DNA of 6,342 nt, from contig CAMLOB010000255.1 of the NCBI GenBank assembly GCA_946481475.1, forward strand, positions 1-6,342, in the 5' to 3' direction. The stretch is from an uncultured Chlorobiota bacterium (GTDB lineage Bacteria > Bacteroidota > Kapaibacteriia > OLB7). The notes beneath the pieces are model-generated. The model did not search any database. It was not told the DNA's origin and was given only the letters and a program-made list of their open reading frames with translations. A program made the position numbers and the translations under genes. This document shows, piece after piece, positions 1 to 5,979 of this stretch; position 1 is the stretch's first letter; every line of letters starts with the position of its first letter.

Positions 1-761
1 GGGAGGACGGCCGTCGTTCCGATCCGGTATCGCGAACCGGGAGTAATGTAAATGATAACGCTGTCGAGCGGTTCGGTGCAACTGCGGCAGACCGGGACAT
101 CGGGAATACGTGACTCGGCGGCAAAGGGATAGCCGTTGTTCTGCAGCAGCGTGATGATGCGCGAGACTTCCTGATCGACGTTCAGCACATCGAACGGCTG
201 TCCCGGCTGAAGGGACTGGAGATTCTCCGCCTGCGTCCGAAGCTCCTCCGGCACACCTGAAAGTCCGACAAAGCGGACACCCCAGATGTTGTAGCGGGGA
301 CCTTCGGCGATCTGGAAGTAGAGTCTGGCAAGGTTCCGGGCCGTATCCACCGTATAGCGAACCCGAACCCTGGCGTCGTGAAATCCGCGATCGTCGTACA
401 GAGCGGCGATTGCTATGGTGTCCTCTTGCAGCGTTGCGGTGTTCAGATAGCGGAACTCGCTCTCCTCTCCCGCTTTTCGCTTCAGGAAGGCGGCCAGGCG
501 GACCGACAGGGGGAAAGCGATCCGGGCATAACGTTCGAGATTGGAGCTGGAGGTTGCGCGCGAGCGGATCACCGCAAGGATATCGGTCTCCGAGACCGAG
601 GTGTTCCCCTGGATGACGATTTCGGCAAGGATCGGACGTAATGATCTGGTCGACCGCACACGGGAGGGGGCCCCGGCCTCCCCGTCGGTCTGTGCCTGAA
701 GCGGGACCTGTACAAGGAGAAGGCAGAAGATCAAAACGGCAAAGGATCGCGACGGCATCAT
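1..761 (-). CDS. Omp85/BamA-TamA family outer-membrane protein, N-terminal part (gene runs off left edge)
   Basis: This reading frame is open to base 1, so only about 253 N-terminal residues are seen. Residues 1-24 form a signal peptide (basic start MMPSR, hydrophobic 7-21, cleavage near LQAQ). Two POTRA-like units follow. The first spans about 45-158: strand AEIVIQGN, helices, then DDRGFHDARVRVRYTV, where the aromatic-Gly 'GF' turn is typical, ending IAEGPRYNI. The second spans about 159-248: WGVRFVGL, LQPGQPFD, NNGYPF, ending ITPGSRYRIG. POTRA domains in this family sit in the periplasm and feed substrates to a C-terminal 16-strand barrel, which would lie outside the window. BamA inserts outer-membrane proteins and TamA-like proteins serve subsets; I cannot tell which this is. 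The first POTRA has a long insertion (about 70-108), and the second carries a CRSC motif (225-228). The ATG at 761 directly precedes the signal peptide. A GGAGGA lies 15 bases upstream, rather far. An in-frame ATG at 809 would add 16 residues but has no Shine-Dalgarno. Confidence 0.85.
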   Translation of the reverse strand, partial: MMPSRSFAVLIFCLLLVQVPLQAQTDGEAGAPSRVRSTRSLRPILAEIVIQGNTSVSETDILAVIRSRATSSSNLERYARIAFPLSVRLAAFLKRKAGEESEFRYLNTATLQEDTIAIAALYDDRGFHDARVRVRYTVDTARNLARLYFQIAEGPRYNIWGVRFVGLSGVPEELRTQAENLQSLQPGQPFDVLNVDQEVSRIITLLQNNGYPFAAESRIPDVPVCRSCTEPLDSVIIYITPGSRYRIGTTAVL

Positions 762-800
762 ACGTCTGGTTGTGATTCCTCCATATTCGGACGACGATTG

Positions 801-820
801 TTCTTTCATGACTGAAAGAA
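801..820. promoter_or_regulatory. Perfect 8-bp inverted repeat upstream of the Omp85 gene, possible operator or leader hairpin
   Basis: TTCTTTCA and TGAAAGAA form perfect 8-base arms around a 4-base centre (TGAC). The repeat lies 40-59 bases upstream of the preferred Omp85 start at 761 and after the terminator of the preceding gene, in the right place for an operator or a 5'-leader hairpin. The alternative ATG at 809-807 begins in the loop and runs into one arm, so it would be partly buried if the RNA folded. No known regulator site was recognised, and chance is possible because the arms are simple in sequence. Confidence 0.4.
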
Positions 821-841
821 TCCATCTCTATAACAGAGAAA

Positions 842-881
842 CCGGGAAGAATGTGCCCCGGAACGAGACACAGCTTCCCGG
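842..881 (-). terminator. Probable Rho-independent terminator after the DUF2795 gene
   Basis: Read on the minus strand, CCGGGAAG (881-874) pairs with CTTCCCGG (849-842) as a perfect 8-bp stem. Inside it TGTG and CACA (872-869 with 855-852) add a further 4 bp above a small internal loop. The stem is followed by a T-rich run, TTTCTCTGTT. It sits about 44 bases past the DUF2795 stop and before the Omp85 leader, which would separate the two genes. The T-run is interrupted and the loop is large (13 bases), so efficiency is uncertain. Confidence 0.5.
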
Positions 882-924
882 AATCCACAACCGGCACGGA
901 TGATCGACGGGAGAGCGGCGACTC

Positions 925-1170
925 TCAATATTCCAGATCGTAGTCGCCGTCCTCGTCCTCGTCAAAATAGATATCCTCATGATTGGCCGCCTCCGGCCAG
1001 ATGTCCTCGATGCTTTCAAATACTTCCGTCTCCTCATCATCGAGTTCCTGAAGATTTTCGATAACCTGCATCGGAGCCCCTGTCCGGTTTGCGAAATCAA
1101 GCAGTTCTTCCTTGGTAGCCGGCCACGGGGCATCTTCAAGATACATTGCAAGTTCCGGTGTCCAGAGCAT
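925..1170 (-). CDS. DUF2795 domain protein with acidic C-terminal tail
   Basis: This 81-residue cytoplasmic protein has no signal peptide or membrane segment. Residues 11-58 match the DUF2795 pattern as I know it: a small-residue turn and Pro-Ala-x-Lys-Glu-Glu-Leu helix start (WPATKEELLDFA, 16-27), a Gly-Ala-Pro turn (31-33), then a helix ending Ile-Glu-Asn-Leu-Gln-Glu-Leu, and a closing segment FESIEDIW (51-58). The family is small and usually a single domain. Its biochemical role is not established; a nucleic-acid or protein binding role is sometimes supposed, but nothing here shows it. The tail (59-81) is extremely acidic, with DEDEDGDYD near the end, and the whole protein has a strong net negative charge. 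The ATG at 1170 is preceded by GAGGGAG with 8-base spacing, the best ribosome binding site in the window apart from that of the acylphosphatase. A terminator-like hairpin follows, so it probably ends its transcript. Confidence 0.85.
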   Translation of the reverse strand: MLWTPELAMYLEDAPWPATKEELLDFANRTGAPMQVIENLQELDDEETEVFESIEDIWPEAANHEDIYFDEDEDGDYDLEY

Positions 1171-1360
1171 GATCCGTTCTCCCTCTCAAAATCGTTGTGT
1201 ATGGATGTTCTTCAGTAGTGGTCGAAAGACTCTCCGTGGACTCGTCGGTTACAGGCCCGCGATACTGGTCTTCGCCGCGAAGATCGAATTTCTCGCGATA
1301 TAACACAAGACCTGCGGGCAAGTTTCTTCCCGTTTTTCCCACTCGCACAAACCGCAAACG

Positions 1361-2383
1361 CTATCCGGCATGTTCGCCGGTCAGTGCAGGAATCAGATAG
1401 GAGCCGAACGCCTCCCGGAAATCGTGCCGGGGGTCGTGTCCCCAGTCGGCCCGGGCCGCCGAGTCGTCGACATCCGCAGGCCATGTGTCCAGAAACGCCT
1501 GCCTGCTCTCGTTCACCTCATAGCTGATCCCGGCATCGGGAAAATATTCTCTCAGCAATGCCTCCACCTCCTCGGCGGAAGGGGCGAACGCCCCGACGTT
1601 GTAGACGGTCGTCGTCAGCGACTCGGCCGGAGCCGAGAACAGACGAAGAATGCTCTCGACCGCGTCCGGCATCGTCATGAACGGAATGCGCGTGTCGGGT
1701 CTGGCAAAGCAGGCGTAGGGTCGCCCGTGAGCGGCGGCATGGAGCATCTCCGGCACGTAGTCGCTGGTCCCTCCGCTCGGAACGGTATCGGCGCTGATCA
1801 GTCCCGGGAACCGCAGAGCCCGGAAGTCGACATGCCACGGACTCTTCTTCTCCGACAGAGCGCCGTAGTGCTGCGTATAGTAGCGGCCGAGATGTTCGCA
1901 CGAAAGTTTGTTGACGCCGTACATCGTGATCGGGAAGAGATACTCTTCTTCTTTCACTTTGCCGGCCCGGCGTTTTGTCTCGGGATCGGGGAGACCGTAG
2001 ACGGCAATGGTGCTGGGGAAGATGAAACGGACATGACGTTCAAGCAGACGAGCCTGATCGGCGGCACACTTCAGCAGGTTCATCGTGCCGCCGACGTTGA
2101 CGTCGAACGCCCGCTCCGGGTTCCTCTCTCCGCTTGAGGAGAGCATCGCCGCAAGGTGAAAGAGACCGTCGATGTTGTGATCGGAAAAGATCCGGGCGAT
2201 CAGCGGGGCATCCAGTATGTCCCCGGTATAGGAGGCCGCACAGAGAGCGGCGAGTTCGGGATCGAGTCCCTTCAGGTCGAGGGTGACGATGGAAAAACGG
2301 GAGTCCTCGGCGAGGCGTCGGATCAACCCGTGACCGATCTCCCCTCCCGCTCCGGTAATCAGAACGTTGTGTTGTGTGCTCAT
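1361..2383 (-). CDS. tdh: L-threonine 3-dehydrogenase, SDR (epimerase-like) type
   Basis: This 340-residue NAD-dependent extended short-chain dehydrogenase would oxidise L-threonine to 2-amino-3-ketobutyrate, which 2-amino-3-ketobutyrate CoA ligase splits to glycine and acetyl-CoA. An N-terminal Rossmann fold shows TGAGGEIG (10-17) and an acidic residue after strand 2 (D36), pointing to NAD rather than NADP. HLAA (76-79), the PST strand (123-125) and YGVNK (155-159) supply the catalytic Ser/Thr-Tyr-Lys set. The threonine-dehydrogenase subgroup is indicated by LSSSGERNP after HLAA, FPSTIAVYGLP, PSGGTSDYVPEM, RIPFMTMPDA, and WPADVDDSAARADWG near the C-terminus. These separate it from UDP-sugar epimerases. 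It is unrelated to the zinc-dependent E. coli Tdh despite the shared reaction and symbol. The ligase gene (kbl) is not in the window. The start ATG at 2383 has no close Shine-Dalgarno, but it sits just before the first strand as expected. Other sugar-nucleotide roles are less likely. Confidence 0.88.
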   Translation of the reverse strand: MSTQHNVLITGAGGEIGHGLIRRLAEDSRFSIVTLDLKGLDPELAALCAASYTGDILDAPLIARIFSDHNIDGLFHLAAMLSSSGERNPERAFDVNVGGTMNLLKCAADQARLLERHVRFIFPSTIAVYGLPDPETKRRAGKVKEEEYLFPITMYGVNKLSCEHLGRYYTQHYGALSEKKSPWHVDFRALRFPGLISADTVPSGGTSDYVPEMLHAAAHGRPYACFARPDTRIPFMTMPDAVESILRLFSAPAESLTTTVYNVGAFAPSAEEVEALLREYFPDAGISYEVNESRQAFLDTWPADVDDSAARADWGHDPRHDFREAFGSYLIPALTGEHAG

Positions 2384-2472
2384 GTCGTGTATGATGGAAC
2401 GTGTCGGCGACCTCCCGTAAACCTGAGAAGGAGCCTGCTGCTTTCAGTATTCGGACGGACAAGTATGAACCC

Positions 2473-2754
2473 TCAGCGAACGATGCCGAACCCCGAAACG
2501 GTCGGAGGATCCGGATCGGGATCGACCGTCACCTTGTCGACGCGCGACCCGGCCGGACCGATCTCGATCTGCTCGATAAAACTCCGCATGTTCTCCCGGC
2601 TCCCCTGCGCCCTGATCTCCACACTTCCGTCGGGGAGATTCCGCACACTTCCGCCGATATCGAAGGCCCGGGCCGCCTCCGACACGAACGCACGAAATCC
2701 GACCCGCTGCACACGACCCTCCACCCTGAGCTTTCGAGCGACGAAATTCTCCAT
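2473..2754 (-). CDS. acyP: Acylphosphatase
   Basis: This 93-residue cytosolic enzyme has the usual length for a stand-alone acylphosphatase, which hydrolyses acyl phosphates such as acetyl or carbamoyl phosphate to a carboxylate and phosphate. The first signature is GRVQRVGFR (13-21), containing the catalytic Arg21 of the phosphate-binding loop. The second is GSVRNLPDGSVEI (35-47), containing the catalytic Asn39. The protein ends with a short strand GFGIVR, as in the alpha/beta sandwich of the family. Where most members have VQGVGFR, this one has VQRVGFR, an Arg in place of the loop Gly that precedes Val; this substitution occurs in some active homologues. The gene begins 5 bases after the lipoprotein stop, so the two are almost surely co-transcribed and probably translationally coupled. 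No physical link between a cytosolic acylphosphatase and a lipoprotein is evident; the operon may simply be one of convenience. Confidence 0.93.
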   Translation of the reverse strand: MENFVARKLRVEGRVQRVGFRAFVSEAARAFDIGGSVRNLPDGSVEIRAQGSRENMRSFIEQIEIGPAGSRVDKVTVDPDPDPPTVSGFGIVR

Positions 2755-2770
2755 CCTCCCTACTCCTCCT
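2755..2770 (-). promoter_or_regulatory. Ribosome binding site of acylphosphatase overlapping the lipoprotein 3' end
   Basis: On the minus strand AGGAGG (2770-2765) lies within the last Glu codons of the lipoprotein gene, 10 bases before the acylphosphatase ATG. The lipoprotein stop TAG (2762-2760) falls between them, and a second GGAGG abuts the ATG. This arrangement suggests ribosomes ending on the first gene restart on the second. Confidence 0.65.
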
Positions 2771-3203
2771 CGCTGTGGCCGAGAGTAATGTCGACCGTCA
2801 CAACCTGAATTGCGGAATCCCCCGGATTTCTCCGGGCCTCCTTGAAACTGATGCTCTTTCCATCAGCCCCCCAGGTCGGGGCGAAGCAGGCAAAGACCGT
2901 AGTATCCTCGGTTTCGGTATGCAGCCCCTGCTGCGTCCCGCCCTCGGCGTCGGCAACGTAGAGGACGTTCGCCTCACACCAGGCCACCTTGCTTCCGTCC
3001 GGCGATGGAATGCGCGCTCCGGCATCGGCCAGACCGGCCGTGTCGCCGGTGAAATCCTTCCCCATCCCCTTGGCGCTCAGTTTATCGGCCGGCACTTCCG
3101 AAAGATGGAACTCCTTCTCCGTCCCGGTATCCCCGCCGCCGCAACCCGAGGCACCGAGGAGACAGAAGATCAGAAGGGACGGGAGCAAAGGAGTTGATCG
3201 CAT
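2760..3203 (-). CDS. Short lipoprotein with TolB/PD40-like beta-propeller motifs
   Basis: The 147-residue protein begins with a lipoprotein signal peptide: MRSTPLLPSLLIFCLLGASGC, with the lipidated Cys at 21 and a Gly-rich linker GGGD after it. The lipobox (ASGC) is slightly off consensus at -3. Two PD40-like blade motifs are visible: IPSPDGSKVAW followed by NVLYVADAEGG (65-89), and APTWGADGKSISF (108-120) followed by IQVVTVDI (132-139). These resemble TolB or peptidase propeller blades, but only about two are present, far fewer than the six or seven of a closed propeller. It may be a degenerate fragment or may oligomerise; I do not assign a function. It would sit on the inner or outer membrane facing the periplasm. 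ATG 3203 was chosen because it gives a standard signal length and lies about 34 bases from the predicted transcription start. ATG 3221 (six residues longer) is possible. A TTG at 3272 lies inside the -35 element and is rejected. Confidence 0.75.
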   Translation of the reverse strand: MRSTPLLPSLLIFCLLGASGCGGGDTGTEKEFHLSEVPADKLSAKGMGKDFTGDTAGLADAGARIPSPDGSKVAWCEANVLYVADAEGGTQQGLHTETEDTTVFACFAPTWGADGKSISFKEARRNPGDSAIQVVTVDITLGHSEEE

Positions 3204-3243
3204 AGAGCACAGGTTCAGCATAGTTTTGAACAATCCGGCGCGA

Positions 3244-3272
3244 AGTATACGGAGCGGGAACGGAACGAACAA
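3244..3272 (-). promoter_or_regulatory. Sigma70-like promoter for the lipoprotein-acylphosphatase operon
   Basis: On the minus strand TTGTTC (3272-3267) and TATACT (3249-3244) are separated by exactly 17 bases. The -10 matches TATAAT at five of six positions and the -35 matches TTGACA at three. Transcription would begin near 3237, giving a short leader of about 34 bases to the ATG at 3203. This is the clearest promoter-like site in the window. Primary sigma factors of Bacteroidota often prefer TAnnTTTG instead, so the call depends on the true lineage. Confidence 0.45.
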
Positions 3273-3489
3273 GAGGGGAACGAGAATATCCCGTTGCCGA
3301 TACCGACCGCTGCAAAGACGGATAAATACAGTTCCCTTCAGACAAATCTATGAGGCGGAACTCACATCGGATAGAACAGGAACGGATTGCCCTCGCAGCG
3401 TCAAGCCATAGATAACAAACGGGATGCGGAGGATCGCATGAGGTTCCCACAACGTCAACGCATACCTACGGTCCGGAATCTCTCCCGGC

Positions 3490-5868
3490 TCACTCCATCT
3501 TATAGACCGGCTGAAAGAACCGGTTACCGGTTCCATCAATCAAGCCAATAAAATAGAGGCCGGAAGGTAATTCATCGACATCAAAACGTTCACACCCCGT
3601 TGAATACACCTGCCTGATTGAACGTCGTGCGATTTCCCTTCCAAGTCGGTCATGGAGGGCTATTGTCAGATGTGCAGATTTGTCGGCACGGTAGTGCAGC
3701 ATAAGGGTTGATTCCCTCATTGTCACATCAACGATGGAAAGACCGCCAGATGACGGGTTGGTTGTCGTTACTGTCGAAAGGCTGTCGGGCGTCAACGTTC
3801 TACGCCCCAGCCATGTTCCGTTCCCGGCGATGTAGAGATAACCATTATCACGAACCGAAAGGGTGAACGCACCCCCGTCATCACCCGACAGATCGTGAAT
3901 GAGCCGGTACGATCTCCCGCCGTCATCGCTGTAATAAAGCCTCTGTTCCCCATTACTGAAAACGTACACGGTCTGTGTATCAATCCAGTGATACTCTCCA
4001 TTCGGGAACCATGAAGTGACTTCACTCCTCCACGTTTCCCCTCCATCGTCGGACGTAATCAGATACCGTGTGCTGTCGGAGGTGACCACGCATCCCCGAA
4101 GGATTGAGCCGTCAATCAGTGAAAGTCCGGCCATGGAACGAACGGTATCGGAAAGAGGGAGAACGTCAACCGATGATCCCCACCCGTTCGCGGTCCGGGC
4201 AAAGCGGACGGAGGAATTACGCCGGGAATGAATAGTACGGATTCCGATTCCGTTATCGGGACCGAGCATGAACAGGCTGTCAAAGGGATCTTCTGTTCTT
4301 TTGCTCCACGTCATACCGTCATTATAGGAAGCGATCACACCTGAATCGGAAGCGACAAACAATACTCTTTCCTCCTCAATCGCGGCAACAAACAGGGAGG
4401 CTCCAACAGCATCCTTTCCAAGCTCAGGAATTCGTTCACCCTCAATCCAGGTTCTTCCCCCATCCATCGACTCGATAACGGCTGCATAGTGTTCATTGTC
4501 GTACGTGCTGAATTCGGCAAGACCGAAGATTCTGTCCGGCTCATTCATTGTGTCGGCAAAGACAAGTGAACCGACCTTGCGGACGTACTCGGGGAGTCCC
4601 GTCGTCGCGCCGATATCTTCCCACGTTTCGCCGTTGTCCCCGCTCCGCAGAATCATTCTTCCGTCCCGGCTCATCAACGCCAGTCCATCACGCGCAATGA
4701 AGGAATAGAGTGTTGTTGCCGGTCTGTTCCGTCTCCACGTTCTTCCGCCGTCATCCGAACGGGCAAAGATCGCATCACGACCGATAGCATAGCTGTTTGA
4801 GTCAATCGGGAAAAAGCCGTAGTGAGTTCCTGGATTCCCCAGGATCGAAACAGGATACGTCCACCATACATTACCGAAACGCTCCCATGTCGTTCCACCG
4901 TCACGAGTTCTGCCGTTTGAACTTATCACGGTTGTTGAATCGAGGAACCGCAACGTCTCGGTATCGAGCCAGTCGGGAAGTTCCAGCTTCCTCCATCGGT
5001 ACCCGCCGTCTATGCTTAGCCGGAATTCATTTCGGGACGGAGAGACCGGCGAGACGGCAACCAGCGTCTTGTCCGGAAGGATCTGCATGAATGAATAGTC
5101 GGTGAACCGGAAGGCGATGCCCGAAGTCCACATTGGGGGAAGTTCTATCCACTCCGACGTATCGGCCTCGATATCGAAGCGTCCCAGCCACTGACTGCCG
5201 CCGGATCGCATGACGAGAAACGTGTTGGTGTCTTCCCATCCCACGACAAACCCCCAATCCGTTCCGGCAGGATAGGGATCATAGTTCGGTTTGACGACAA
5301 GGCCGGCCTGAAAGGGAGAGAATGACGTAATCAACAGCGTATCGGCAAACTCCCAATCGCCTCCCCCGGCGGTCCAGACCAGGCGGTTGGCACGGACACG
5401 CTCCGGACTATCAAGTGAATCGTGGTCGAAGTTCCGGATAACATCGTAGACGATGGCGTATCGTTCCCCGTAGGTTCCGGCCCCCGGCATTCCCAGGAAC
5501 ACAGAATAGCCGGTATCGGTAAACGTGGGGGTTAACGACTCCCACGTCCAGCCATTATCCCGGCTCACCTGTCCCCGCTGTGTATATCCGATATCGCCGT
5601 AAAATTGCAGGGGGAGGGCCTTCGGAATTCCGGCGAGGTTCCATGACTGCCCTCCGTTGTCGGTCCTTCCGTCAGGCGTACCGAAGGGATAATATTCCCC
5701 TTGTTCCCCACCATATCCGCGCAACGAGTCGACAAAGAAGAGAAGATTGAATGTCGGAGCCTCCTCAAGCTCAAGGTCAATAAGCTTCCAGCCTTTGTTC
5801 GACTGAGAATAAAGAAAAGAGACCGGGAACAAAACGAGGAGAAACGTTATGAGAGTTCGAGTTTGCAT
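3490..5868 (-). CDS. Secreted Asp-box (BNR-like) beta-propeller protein with T9SS type A sorting domain
   Basis: From ATG 5868 the protein has 792 residues. Residues 1-22 are a Sec signal peptide (MQTRT, hydrophobic 6-19, end LYSQ). About ten Asp-box motifs of the form S/T-x-D-x-G-x-T-W follow, at roughly 69-76, 103-109, 285-292, 322-328, 371-378, 409-416, 467-474, 514-521, 606-613 and 647-654; SDDGGRTW and SDDGGETW are the cleanest. These motifs cap blades of sialidase/sortilin/Ycf48-type propellers. Their number suggests one large or two stacked propellers. I see no sialidase RIP motif, so an enzyme is not implied. The last 85 or so residues form a T9SS C-terminal domain: NPSSG (704-708), LHDRLGREIARR, then LPSGLYFIGL. 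It is removed on export through the outer membrane. The protein is therefore surface-anchored or released; adhesion or matrix roles are possible. A TTG at 5934 overlaps the preceding terminator and is rejected. No Shine-Dalgarno is seen. GC is lower than in its neighbours. Confidence 0.88.
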   Translation of the reverse strand: MQTRTLITFLLVLFPVSFLYSQSNKGWKLIDLELEEAPTFNLLFFVDSLRGYGGEQGEYYPFGTPDGRTDNGGQSWNLAGIPKALPLQFYGDIGYTQRGQVSRDNGWTWESLTPTFTDTGYSVFLGMPGAGTYGERYAIVYDVIRNFDHDSLDSPERVRANRLVWTAGGGDWEFADTLLITSFSPFQAGLVVKPNYDPYPAGTDWGFVVGWEDTNTFLVMRSGGSQWLGRFDIEADTSEWIELPPMWTSGIAFRFTDYSFMQILPDKTLVAVSPVSPSRNEFRLSIDGGYRWRKLELPDWLDTETLRFLDSTTVISSNGRTRDGGTTWERFGNVWWTYPVSILGNPGTHYGFFPIDSNSYAIGRDAIFARSDDGGRTWRRNRPATTLYSFIARDGLALMSRDGRMILRSGDNGETWEDIGATTGLPEYVRKVGSLVFADTMNEPDRIFGLAEFSTYDNEHYAAVIESMDGGRTWIEGERIPELGKDAVGASLFVAAIEEERVLFVASDSGVIASYNDGMTWSKRTEDPFDSLFMLGPDNGIGIRTIHSRRNSSVRFARTANGWGSSVDVLPLSDTVRSMAGLSLIDGSILRGCVVTSDSTRYLITSDDGGETWRSEVTSWFPNGEYHWIDTQTVYVFSNGEQRLYYSDDGGRSYRLIHDLSGDDGGAFTLSVRDNGYLYIAGNGTWLGRRTLTPDSLSTVTTTNPSSGGLSIVDVTMRESTLMLHYRADKSAHLTIALHDRLGREIARRSIRQVYSTGCERFDVDELPSGLYFIGLIDGTGNRFFQPVYKME

Positions 5869-5932
5869 AGCAGACCACAACCGGAGACGATGTTGATGAA
5901 TGTCTTTGAGAGTTTCTTTGAATGAGAATAAC

Positions 5933-5967
5933 AAGAACGGGACCGTTTGGCAGACGGTCCCGTTCTT
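5933..5967 (-). terminator. Strong hairpin terminator between the two T9SS cargo genes
   Basis: A perfect 14-bp stem, AAGAACGGGACCGT with its complement, encloses a 7-base loop (5947-5953). It begins 12 bases after the stop codon of the upstream partial gene and is followed on the minus strand by GTTATTCTC, a modest T-rich run. The plus-strand flank has no T-run, so the minus-strand orientation is favoured. Only 64 bases separate it from the next gene's ATG, so that gene needs its own promoter in this gap or relies on readthrough. Confidence 0.85.
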
Positions 5968-5979
5968 CGTCGTAAGTGC

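Noticed and set aside
378..641. Plus-strand open frames over the left 640 bases
   Set aside because: They lie opposite the clearly coding Omp85 frame, have Arg/Gly-rich translations with no domain, and are antisense shadows.
911..926. GAGAG/CTCTC inverted repeat overlapping the DUF2795 stop codon
   Set aside because: Five-base arms without a T-run; the better hairpin lies at 881-842.
1315..1337. Plus-strand hairpin CGGG...CCCG followed by TTTTT, like a terminator
   Set aside because: The stem is short with a bulge, and no plus-strand gene exists to be terminated; on the minus strand the T-run is an A-run before the stem.
1370..2137. Long 255-codon plus-strand frame opposite the dehydrogenase
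   Set aside because: The minus-strand frame has full SDR motifs; this antisense frame has no recognisable domain and arises from GC-rich codon structure.
3256..3284. Three GGAACG copies in a purine-rich stretch, considered as a regulatory direct repeat
   Set aside because: Spacing is irregular and the motif is short; it overlaps the promoter spacer and may be chance.
3343..3350. TAGATTTG on the minus strand, an exact match to the Bacteroidota -7 consensus TAnnTTTG
   Set aside because: No matching -33 TTG at the right distance, and the leader to the lipoprotein would exceed 120 bases; the site at 3272-3244 is better placed.
3424..3439. Small hairpin ATGCG/CGCAT downstream of the large T9SS gene, considered as its terminator
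   Set aside because: Only a 5-bp stem, and the following bases (CCCGTTTGTTAT) are a poor T-run; too weak to call.
3082..3450. 122-codon minus-strand frame spanning the spacer before the lipoprotein
   Set aside because: It overlaps the lipoprotein signal region and promoter out of frame and is rich in Arg, Ser and Cys without any motif.
3490..5868. Sialidase function for the Asp-box protein
   Set aside because: Asp-boxes are structural; no RIP motif or arginine triad was recognised, so no enzyme was called.
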